From positions 1-7,728 of the forward strand of contig CAMDCH010000120.1 in the NCBI GenBank assembly GCA_945889655.1: a stretch of 7,728 nt of DNA, written 5' to 3'. This DNA comes from SHZT01 sp945889655 (GTDB lineage Bacteria > Gemmatimonadota > Gemmatimonadetes > Gemmatimonadales > GWC2-71-9). Shown in pieces: positions 1 through 5,469 of the stretch. A program made the position numbers and the translations under genes. Numbering within the stretch: the first letter of the stretch is position 1; the number at the start of each line of letters is the position of its first letter. The notes under the pieces are model-generated. The model made no database searches, was not told the DNA's origin, and worked only from the letters and a program-made list of their open reading frames with translations.

Positions 1-162
1 CTCGCGCGCGGCACCACTGACCTCGGTCCCGTTCAGTACCTCGACCGTGAGGGCGGGCCCGGTGTCACCCGGGATGGCCGTGACCAGCCGGCTGCCGCCG
101 CCACGGCCCCCGTCGGGGAAAACCAGGACGATGGCCGTGAGAAGCGCCACCGCGCCGGCCAC
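1..162 (-). CDS. Membrane-anchored LytR_C-domain protein, N-terminal part (3' end outside window)
   Basis: This partial frame of 54 residues is open to the left edge. It starts with one hydrophobic segment, AGAVALLTAIVLVF (residues 2-15), probably a signal anchor or signal peptide. A Gly-rich spacer follows, and then LTVEVLNGTEVSGAARE, which closely resembles the start of the LytR C-terminal (LytR_C) domain found at the end of some LCP-family envelope proteins and also as a stand-alone anchored domain. Because LytR_C begins within 50 residues of the start, there is no room before it for an LCP catalytic domain. GTG at 162-160 is chosen because GGCGGA lies 8 bases upstream and the gap from the yqeK stop is 2 bases. 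No ATG, GTG or TTG exists upstream in frame back to a stop at 298-300. A CTG at 192-190 would add a basic ERSRRR stretch suited to a membrane topology signal and cannot be excluded. Confidence 0.72.
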   Translation of the reverse strand, partial: MAGAVALLTAIVLVFPDGGRGGGSRLVTAIPGDTGPALTVEVLNGTEVSGAARE

Positions 163-176
163 GATCAGGATCCGCC
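163..176 (-). promoter_or_regulatory. Ribosome binding site for the LytR_C-domain gene
   Basis: GGCGGA at 176-171, in the last codons of yqeK, precedes the GTG at 162 by 8 bases. It is the main reason for preferring that GTG over an upstream CTG. Confidence 0.45.
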
Positions 177-704
177 GACGAGACCGTTCCAGAATCCCAC
201 CGTTTCGCTCGGCAGCGTCCAGCCCGAGTCTACGAGCCAGCGCAGGCGCTCGGCCGCCACCTCGCGCAGCACCGTCACCGTTTCCGCCGGCACTCGCTCA
301 GCCATCGCGCGTCGTTCGGCCTGCCGGAACCGGCGCCCCGGCTCGAGGTAATCCGCGAGGTACAGGATGCGGCCGGCGCTGTCCCAGCCGGCGAATCCCA
401 CCGAGTGATAGCGCACCGCGTCGAGCACACCGTTGTCCCGCTCGCCCTGGCGCCGGGCCATTTCGGCCGCCGCCGGGCCATGCAACAGGTCGTCGGAGAC
501 CGTGAGGTTGCCGGCCAGCGATTCCAGCTCTGCCTGCGGAGCATCGCGGAGAGCATCGTGCAGGTACGCGGCCCGCATCCAGCGATCGCGCTCGGCTGGG
601 GGAATACGCATCGCATCGGCCCAGGACTCGATGAGCCCCGCGACCCGGTCGATGTGACTGCGCCGCTCCGCGCCGACCTGCGCCCAGGAAGGGAGTCCCG
701 GCAT
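165..704 (-). CDS. yqeK: YqeK-type HD domain hydrolase, probable symmetrical Ap4A hydrolase
   Basis: This is a 179-residue HD-superfamily metal-dependent hydrolase. The YqeK family cleaves diadenosine tetraphosphate symmetrically to two ADP, controlling a stress-linked nucleotide. Metal-site motifs in order are SHIDRVAGL (16-24, H17), AAYLHDALRD (45-54, H49 and D50), LLHGPAAAEMA (73-83, H75), VLDAVRYHSVGF (93-104, H100) and ILYLADYLEPGRRF (113-126, D118). The last of these, LADY-EPGR, is especially diagnostic of YqeK rather than of other HD proteins. The ATG at 704-702 overlaps the panC stop by one base (TGATG). An open extension further upstream in this frame is a shadow of panC. In many bacteria yqeK follows nadD and precedes rsfS; here it follows panC and precedes a LytR_C-domain gene. 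Family assignment is firm; substrate is inferred. Confidence 0.9.
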   Translation of the reverse strand: MPGLPSWAQVGAERRSHIDRVAGLIESWADAMRIPPAERDRWMRAAYLHDALRDAPQAELESLAGNLTVSDDLLHGPAAAEMARRQGERDNGVLDAVRYHSVGFAGWDSAGRILYLADYLEPGRRFRQAERRAMAERVPAETVTVLREVAAERLRWLVDSGWTLPSETVGFWNGLVGGS

Positions 705-1585
705 CAGCCAGCGAGCCGGTCGTCCGACTGGAGACCGGCGCCGAGGACGATGTTGTCGATGAGGCGGGTCTTCCCCACTACGCAGGCCATCGCGACGATC
801 GTGTCGTCCGCCACCGACGTCACCGGGGCCAGTGTGTCCGGATGGACGGCTTCGACATACTGGATCGTTATGGTGGAGTCTTCCTCCAGTATCCCCCGCG
901 CCGCCGCGAGGACGTCCGCCGCGACGCACGTTCCCGCGCGATAGCGCCGGTGCGCAGCGTCGAGCGCGCGGGAGAGGCGAACCGCCGTCGCCCGCTGCGG
1001 CGGGGTGAGGTACGTGTTGCGGGACGAGAGCGCCAGGCCGTCGGCTTCACGCGTCGTGGGCGCCACCAGGATTTCGACCGGGAAGTTCAGATCCTCCACC
1101 ATCCGGGCGATGATCTTCGCCTGCTGCGCGTCTTTCCGTCCGAAGATGGCAACATCGGGCTCGACCACGTTGAACAACTTCGAGACCACGGTGGCAACGC
1201 CCTCGAAATGTCCCGGCCGCCAGGGACCGCAGAGATGCTCGGCGAGGGGCCCGGGACTCACCTTCACCACCGCGGGTCGCGGGTACATCACGGCATCGGT
1301 CGGAACGAACAGGAGGTCGACCCCTCGGCCCAGGGCCAGCTCTCGATCGCGGGCCAGGTCGCGCGGGTAACTGCCGAAATCTTCCTTGGGACCAAACTGG
1401 AGCGGGTTCACGAAGATGCTCATCACTACTACGTCGCAGTGCTCGGCGAGGCGGTCAACCAGCCGCAGGTGACCCTCGTGCAGGTAGCCCATCGTGGGCA
1501 CGAAGCCGACGCGTCGCCCGGCCGCGCGCGCCGCGCGCGACCACGCGCGCATGGCCAACGGGTCAGCGATGTCCTTGAGGGTCAA
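704..1585 (-). CDS. panC: Pantothenate synthetase (pantoate-beta-alanine ligase)
   Basis: PanC joins D-pantoate and beta-alanine using ATP through a pantoyl-adenylate intermediate, completing pantothenate. The 293-residue protein is a nucleotidyltransferase-fold ligase with PTMGYLHEGH (30-39, containing the HIGH-type HEGH), FVNPLQFGP (58-66), GPWRPGHFEGVATVV (120-134), FGRKDAQQ (148-155) and the KMSKS-equivalent region DGLALSSRN (182-190). The start is TTG at 1585-1583, which shares bases with the panB stop (TTGA). It puts PTMG at residue 30, matching known PanC proteins. The alternative ATG at 1552-1550 would leave only about 18 residues before PTMG and remove the first strand or helix. No clear Shine-Dalgarno sequence is seen, so coupling to panB is likely. 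panD, for beta-alanine supply, is not in the window. The TGA overlaps the yqeK ATG by one base. Confidence 0.96.
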   Translation of the reverse strand: MTLKDIADPLAMRAWSRAARAAGRRVGFVPTMGYLHEGHLRLVDRLAEHCDVVVMSIFVNPLQFGPKEDFGSYPRDLARDRELALGRGVDLLFVPTDAVMYPRPAVVKVSPGPLAEHLCGPWRPGHFEGVATVVSKLFNVVEPDVAIFGRKDAQQAKIIARMVEDLNFPVEILVAPTTREADGLALSSRNTYLTPPQRATAVRLSRALDAAHRRYRAGTCVAADVLAAARGILEEDSTITIQYVEAVHPDTLAPVTSVADDTIVAMACVVGKTRLIDNIVLGAGLQSDDRLAG

Positions 1586-2391
1586 AAACTGTGGGCCGAG
1601 TCGGGATAGGTGCCGGCACGGACCTCATCACCATAGGAGCGTGCCGCGTCCCGCACCTGGCTCGCGAGCTCGGCGTACCGCTTGATGAACTTCGCATTGA
1701 GATGGTCGTTGAGGCCCAGCATGTCGTGCAGCACCAGCACCTGCCCGTCGCACTCCGGCCCCGCGCCGATCCCGACCGTAGGGATATCGATCGCCTTGCT
1801 CACCTTCCCCGCGACGTCGGCGGGCATCAGCTCCAGCACCACGGAGAAGGCCCCTGCATCCTGCAACGCGCGAGCATCGGCGATCAACCGCTCGGCGGCA
1901 TCCGGCTCGCGTCCCTGGACGCGGTACCCGCCGAGGGAATGCACCGACTGTGGCGTGAGGCCAAGGTGACCCATCACCGGGATGCCGATCTCGACCAGCG
2001 CCTTGATGGTCGGGGCCATCGGGAGGCCGCCTTCCAGCTTCACGGCGGTCGCGCCGGTTTCCTGGAGCACCCGGCCCGCATTGCGCTTCGCTTCCTCTAT
2101 GGAGACCTGGTAGGTAAGGAAGGGCATGTCCACCACGACCATGGCGCGCTTCGTACCAGCCCGCACGAGTTTGCCGTGATAGATCATCTGGTCCAGCGTC
2201 ACGGAGAGTGTCGTCTGCTGGGCAGCGAGGACCGTGTTGAGCGAATCGCCCACGAGCAGCATGTCGGTGCCGGCCTGGTCGAGCAGCTCCGCGAAGAGCG
2301 CGTCGTAGGCCGTGAGCATCACGATCCTCTTCCCCGCCCGTTTCATGTCAAGCAGGCTGCGGGTGGTGACGGGCTTCAGCTCAGGCGACAT
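1582..2391 (-). CDS. panB: 3-methyl-2-oxobutanoate hydroxymethyltransferase (ketopantoate hydroxymethyltransferase)
   Basis: PanB is the first committed enzyme of pantothenate synthesis. It adds a hydroxymethyl group from 5,10-methylenetetrahydrofolate to 2-oxoisovalerate, giving ketopantoate. The protein has 269 residues with the standard TIM-barrel motifs: TAYD (27-30), VGDSLNTVL (47-55) with metal ligand D49, VVVDMPF (85-91) with metal ligand D88, VKLEGG (117-122), GHLGLTPQS (141-149), the catalytic glutamate in LELMPAD (E187), and GIGAGPECDGQVLVLHDMLG (207-226). The ATG at 2391-2389 is preceded by GGAG with a 10-base spacer and lies inside the end of folK (11-base overlap). A longer in-frame extension upstream exists but reads in a shadow frame of folK and has no family resemblance. 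Use of a folate cofactor gives a metabolic reason for sitting next to folB and folK. It is followed directly by panC. Confidence 0.97.
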   Translation of the reverse strand: MSPELKPVTTRSLLDMKRAGKRIVMLTAYDALFAELLDQAGTDMLLVGDSLNTVLAAQQTTLSVTLDQMIYHGKLVRAGTKRAMVVVDMPFLTYQVSIEEAKRNAGRVLQETGATAVKLEGGLPMAPTIKALVEIGIPVMGHLGLTPQSVHSLGGYRVQGREPDAAERLIADARALQDAGAFSVVLELMPADVAGKVSKAIDIPTVGIGAGPECDGQVLVLHDMLGLNDHLNAKFIKRYAELASQVRDAARSYGDEVRAGTYPDSAHSF

Positions 2392-2794
2392 GCGGCAGCA
2401 GCTCCGCCAGCTCCCGCTGCCAGAAGGCGCGGTTGGGCAGCTCGGGATGAGGAATAACGAGGTCGGGTTCGCGCACATCCGCGGTACCGTATCGCACGAT
2501 ATCGAGATCGATCGTGCGGGCACCCCACCGCTCCGCCCGCACCCGGCCCATGCGGCGCTCGATGGCCAGGAGCCCTTCCAGGAGCGCCCGCGGCTCGAGC
2601 ATGGTCGTCACGAGAACCATCTGGTTCAGGTAGTCACCCTGCGGAACGCCTCCCAGCGGCGCGGTTTCTTCCACGGCGCTCCGGGCCACCACGCGCGTAC
2701 CGGGCAGCCGCCCGATCTCGGTCACGGCTTCGCCCAGAAGCGCCGACCGGTCTCCGACATTCGAGCCCAGGGCCACGAATGCCCAGTCACTCAC
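2381..2794 (-). CDS. folK: 2-amino-4-hydroxy-6-hydroxymethyldihydropteridine pyrophosphokinase (HPPK)
   Basis: HPPK transfers pyrophosphate from ATP to 6-hydroxymethyl-7,8-dihydropterin, the product of FolB, making the substrate for dihydropteroate synthase. The protein has 137 residues. It opens with the family signature FVALGSNVGD (6-15), continues with ETAPLGGVPQGDYLNQ (43-58), and carries the HPPK signature RWGARTIDLDIV (89-100), where the two aspartates D96 and D98 bind Mg2+. It ends shortly after PHPELPNRAF (115-124). The C-terminal tail is short compared with the roughly 160-residue E. coli enzyme, but all active-site motifs are present. The GTG start at 2794-2792 places the signature at the N-terminus as expected; GGAG lies 7 bases upstream. 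It overlaps folB by 8 bases and panB by 11. The frame is open further upstream, but that translation is not HPPK-like. Confidence 0.95.
   Translation of the reverse strand: MSDWAFVALGSNVGDRSALLGEAVTEIGRLPGTRVVARSAVEETAPLGGVPQGDYLNQMVLVTTMLEPRALLEGLLAIERRMGRVRAERWGARTIDLDIVRYGTADVREPDLVIPHPELPNRAFWQRELAELLPHVA
2392..2405 (-). promoter_or_regulatory. Ribosome binding site for panB
   Basis: GGAG at 2405-2402 lies 10 bases before the ATG at 2391, inside the end of folK. It favours this ATG over upstream in-frame codons. Confidence 0.6.
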
Positions 2795-3155
2795 GGCGAC
2801 GCTCCAGCACGACCTCGACATGATCCAGCGGACCGCTGAGGGGCGCATGCGGCTTCCGCGCGGCGACGCGAACCTGTTGGACGCCGTCCATCGCGAGTAT
2901 GCGGGCGGCAATCTTCTCACAGAGCGCTTCGAGCAGGCGATGATGGCTGGTGCCGACGGTTTCGGCGACGGCCTGGTACAGGTCCCGATAATCGAGAACG
3001 CCACCGCGCAGTGAGTCGCTTTCACCGGCTTGCCGGAGCGAGGCCCAGACGGTGAGGTCCAGCTCGAGGGGCTGGGGAACGTGCTGCTCGTGGGGGAGCA
3101 GTCCGACCCGGGTATGAAAGCGCATGCCCTTCAGCGCGATGTAGTCGCCGCTCAC
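2787..3155 (-). CDS. folB: Dihydroneopterin aldolase
   Basis: This folate-pathway enzyme converts 7,8-dihydroneopterin to 6-hydroxymethyl-7,8-dihydropterin and glycolaldehyde. At 122 residues it is of normal size for this small oligomeric T-fold protein. Recognisable motifs are VGLLPHEQ (17-24) with the conserved Glu of the pterin pocket, LDYRDL (54-59), LLEALCEKIA (74-83), and KPHAPLSGP (101-109) with the conserved active-site lysine K101. The start is GTG at 3155-3153. It is preceded by AAGGGG with an 11-base spacer, and no upstream in-frame ATG is available before the trpA stop. The 15 bases between trpA and this gene are the largest gap in the window. The 3' end overlaps folK, whose product uses this enzyme's product directly. 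Confidence 0.95.
   Translation of the reverse strand: MSGDYIALKGMRFHTRVGLLPHEQHVPQPLELDLTVWASLRQAGESDSLRGGVLDYRDLYQAVAETVGTSHHRLLEALCEKIAARILAMDGVQQVRVAARKPHAPLSGPLDHVEVVLERRRE
2795..2805 (-). promoter_or_regulatory. Ribosome binding site for folK
   Basis: GGAG at 2805-2802 sits 7 bases before the GTG at 2794, inside the end of folB. It supports this GTG as the folK start. Confidence 0.65.
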
Positions 3156-3172
3156 GACGAATGGTACCCCTT
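3156..3172 (-). promoter_or_regulatory. Ribosome binding site for folB with the trpA-folB gap
   Basis: The only intergenic gap of note (3156-3170) carries AAGGGG at 3172-3167, formed partly from the trpA TAA stop, with 11 bases before the folB GTG. It supports the non-ATG start. The gap is far too short to hold a promoter or a terminator hairpin. Confidence 0.6.
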
Positions 3173-3971
3173 ACCGCTTTTCCCTGTCAAAAGGCCCCTG
3201 CACCGCGCTACGCAATTCCGCGATGAGCGCGCGGGCTGACTCGAGGCCCTGCTCCAGCCGCTCCACCAGCGCGCTTCCGACCACCACACCATCGGCGAAC
3301 TCGGCCACGCGCCGTGCCTGCTCGCCGGTCGCCAGGCCGAAACCCAGCGCGACGGGAAGACTGGAGGCTGCCTTCACCCTTTTCACCAGCGGCTCCAGCT
3401 GGTCGCCCAGCTGCGTCCTGGCGCCCGTGACACCGAGGCGGGAGATCAGGTACAGAAACCCGCTGGCGCCCGTGATCGCCGTACGCAGCCGTTCACCTTC
3501 CGTGGTCGGGGCGATGAGCCGGATCAGGTCGAGGTTCTTCGCCCGGAAGGCGTTCTCGATCCCGGTGTCCTCGCCTGCGGGCAGATCCGTGAGCAGCACG
3601 CCGGACACGCCGGCCGCCCGCGCGTCGGCGGCGAACCGGTCCACTCCGTAGGCCACGAGCGGATTCAGGTATGAAAAAACGATGATCGGCACCTTCAACT
3701 TCACTGTCCGGATCAGCTCGAGGACCTTCGGTACGGTCATGCCGCCGTCCAGCGCCGCCTGGCTCGACCGCTGGATGACGGGCCCGTCCGCAATGGGGTC
3801 GGAGAACGGCACCCCCACCTCGACGATGTCCGCGCCCGTGTCCGCCACCATGCGGAGTGCCTTGGCGGAAGCATCGAGCGAGGGATAACCGGCTGTCAGG
3901 TACGGGATGAGGGCGGCCCGGCGCTCCTGCTGCACCAGCCGCCACCGTTCGGCGAGCAGATCGTCAGACAA
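3171..3971 (-). CDS. trpA: Tryptophan synthase alpha subunit
   Basis: This is the TIM-barrel alpha subunit that cleaves indole-3-glycerol phosphate to indole and glyceraldehyde 3-phosphate and passes indole to TrpB. With the chosen start it has 266 residues, normal for the family. Conserved elements are LIPYLTAGYP (21-30), the catalytic glutamate E51 in VEVGVPFSDP, the catalytic aspartate D62 in ADGP, the active-site loop with SRLGVTGAR (177-185) and the phosphate-binding GFG (210-212) and VGSA (231-234). The start is TTG at 3971-3969, overlapping the HD-GYP stop by 8 bases. No in-frame ATG or GTG fits nearby (the first Met is residue 41, inside the barrel), and no strong Shine-Dalgarno sequence is visible, so translation probably depends on coupling to the upstream gene. 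The frame stays open well upstream of this TTG, but that part is a shadow of the HD-GYP gene. It ends in TAA. Confidence 0.95.
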   Translation of the reverse strand: MSDDLLAERWRLVQQERRAALIPYLTAGYPSLDASAKALRMVADTGADIVEVGVPFSDPIADGPVIQRSSQAALDGGMTVPKVLELIRTVKLKVPIIVFSYLNPLVAYGVDRFAADARAAGVSGVLLTDLPAGEDTGIENAFRAKNLDLIRLIAPTTEGERLRTAITGASGFLYLISRLGVTGARTQLGDQLEPLVKRVKAASSLPVALGFGLATGEQARRVAEFADGVVVGSALVERLEQGLESARALIAELRSAVQGPFDREKR

Positions 3972-5454
3972 AGTAGTCGGCTGGATTGATCCCGTACTTC
4001 GCGGGGTCGGTAACCTTGATGATGGTTCGTTCGAAGGTGCCGTCGGGCTTTGCCGAGGCCAGGTTGACCAGGGGCCCCTGCGATTGGATACTGCCGTCGG
4101 GGGTCGAGACGACACGCACCAGTGGCCGGTGCAGGTGCACCGGGTCCGGGTTCGCGGCGTGCACGATCCCCACTTCGTAGGTATCCAGGATCACGCAGGT
4201 CCCGATGGGATAAATGCCGAGCAGGTTGATCAGGGCCTTCACGATCACCTTGTCCTGGCCGCGCCGCGGGTTCTCCCACATCTCCCGGAGGACCTGGTCC
4301 GGCTGGATCGGCACGGTCTGGTAGACCCGGCGGGACGTGGCCGCGTCGAATCCGTCCGCGCACGCGACGATCTTGGAGTAGACGGAGAGCGACCGGGGGC
4401 GGATGGACTTCGGATATCCGGTCAGGTCGATCTTCATGTGGTGCTCGTACGCCGCGATGATGCCGCGGTACGGGATCTCGCCGTAGCCGCGCAGGCCAAA
4501 GAGCGTGAGCACGCCGAGCCAGGGGTGGGCCTGCATGATGCGCCACTCCTCCTCGGTGAGCGATCCTTCCTTGCCCAGCACCTCCATCGGCACGCGGCTC
4601 TTGCCCACGTCGTGGAACAGCGCGGCCAACCCGAGGTCGTAGAGCTGGAGCTTGGTCAGCCCGAGACGCCGACCCATGGCCACGCTGAAGATGCAGACGT
4701 TCACCGAGTGCGTGAACGTGTATTCGTCGTAGTCGCGGATCGTGGTCAGTCCGACCAGCGAGACCTCGTTGCTGAGCACCTGGTCCACGATGCTCTGCAC
4801 TGCCCGCTTCACTTTCTTCACGGAGGCGCTGCGGCCCATGCGAACGCTGTTGATGACCTCCTTGGTCACCGATACCGAGCGCTCATAGGTCCGCTTCGCC
4901 AGTTCCTTCGACTTCTCGGCGTCATCGGAATCGTCATCGTTCTCGATCGGCGCCTCCACCCCGAGGTGCGTGACGCCGTTGCCCACCAGCTTCTGCTGCA
5001 GCTCGAAGAGCTTGTTGGGATCGGTGGCCCGGTTGGAATAGGAAAGCAGGAGGGAGACGAAGACCTGCCATTCCTTGCGCTCGATCTTCTCATCAACCCG
5101 GACCGTGCCGACGCCGCACTGGCGAAGAATGCCCAACACGTGGGAGAAGGAGGCGTAGTTGTCGAGCCCCAACCGGAGGCGCGTGGAGTTGACGAAGACG
5201 AACTCGCCGGCGATCCGGATTTCCATCTCCTCCTCGACCACCAGCACGGTCTTGGCCGCGGCGGTGAGATCGTCCAGCGCGCGCTGCACCTGGGCGTTCT
5301 CCACCGGGTAGAGCTTGAGGCTGCGCAGCGCGGTATAGAACGCGACGATGAAATCCCGTCCGCCCTGGCGGAGTACCCGCTCGGAGCCCTGATCCTGCAT
5401 CGATTGGGTGACTCTTGGCTGAGCGCTGGGCTGGCGAGGAGGCTGGTCGGTCAT
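3964..5454 (-). CDS. HD-GYP domain protein, putative cyclic-dinucleotide phosphodiesterase
   Basis: This is a 496-residue cytoplasmic protein. Residues about 33-140 match the N-terminal domain of the preceding HEAT protein (LRSLKLY at 43-49, VNS at 88-90, KE at 127-128). An acidic patch, ENDDDSDDAE, lies at 171-180. The HD-GYP domain spans about 230-410: DEYTFTHSVNV (H249), LFHDVGKSRVP (H281, D282, K285), H310, EHHMKIDLTGYP (H338, H339, GYP 346-348) and ADGFDAATS (D367). The full set of metal-binding His/Asp residues expected of HD-GYP enzymes is present, although the usual HHE..DG.GYP is altered to HHM..DLTGYP. A beta-rich tail typical of these proteins (YPIGTCVILDTYEVGIV) follows at 415-431. 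Family members hydrolyse c-di-GMP or related dinucleotides; activity here is inferred. No receiver domain is seen. The ATG follows the HEAT stop by one base, with GGGAG 10 bases upstream. Confidence 0.9.
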   Translation of the reverse strand: MTDQPPRQPSAQPRVTQSMQDQGSERVLRQGGRDFIVAFYTALRSLKLYPVENAQVQRALDDLTAAAKTVLVVEEEMEIRIAGEFVFVNSTRLRLGLDNYASFSHVLGILRQCGVGTVRVDEKIERKEWQVFVSLLLSYSNRATDPNKLFELQQKLVGNGVTHLGVEAPIENDDDSDDAEKSKELAKRTYERSVSVTKEVINSVRMGRSASVKKVKRAVQSIVDQVLSNEVSLVGLTTIRDYDEYTFTHSVNVCIFSVAMGRRLGLTKLQLYDLGLAALFHDVGKSRVPMEVLGKEGSLTEEEWRIMQAHPWLGVLTLFGLRGYGEIPYRGIIAAYEHHMKIDLTGYPKSIRPRSLSVYSKIVACADGFDAATSRRVYQTVPIQPDQVLREMWENPRRGQDKVIVKALINLLGIYPIGTCVILDTYEVGIVHAANPDPVHLHRPLVRVVSTPDGSIQSQGPLVNLASAKPDGTFERTIIKVTDPAKYGINPADYFV

Positions 5455-5469
5455 CTCACTTGATCTCCC
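5455..5469 (-). promoter_or_regulatory. Ribosome binding site for the HD-GYP gene
   Basis: GGGAG at 5469-5465 lies 10 bases before the ATG at 5454, within the last codons of the HEAT-repeat gene. This is the most canonical site in the window and suggests this gene can be initiated efficiently in addition to coupling. Confidence 0.6.

Noticed and set aside
1518..1551. CG-alternating stretch that might look like a repeat or hairpin
   Set aside because: It lies within panC and encodes an Ala/Arg-rich helix (residues about 12-23). It is explained by codon bias in an Ala/Arg run, with no repeated unit or separate element.
405..2457. Series of plus-strand open frames (405-944, 842-1609, 1591-2457)
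   Set aside because: They lie opposite yqeK, panC and panB, which have unmistakable family motifs. The plus-strand translations are low-complexity and unlike any family I recognise.
3156..3170. The trpA-folB gap as a promoter or terminator
   Set aside because: At 15 bases it is too short for either and has no inverted repeat or T-run; it only accommodates a ribosome binding site.
3493..4546. Other minus-strand frames across trpA and the HD-GYP gene (3493-3945, 3896-4546)
   Set aside because: They are frame shadows rich in Arg, Gly and Pro; the true frame is fixed by TrpA and HD-GYP catalytic motifs.
3907..5463. Long open frame of about 518 codons on the plus strand
   Set aside because: It is antisense to the HD-GYP gene over nearly its whole length, has an Arg/His/Asp-rich composition with no family motif, and reflects third-position GC bias in high-GC coding DNA.
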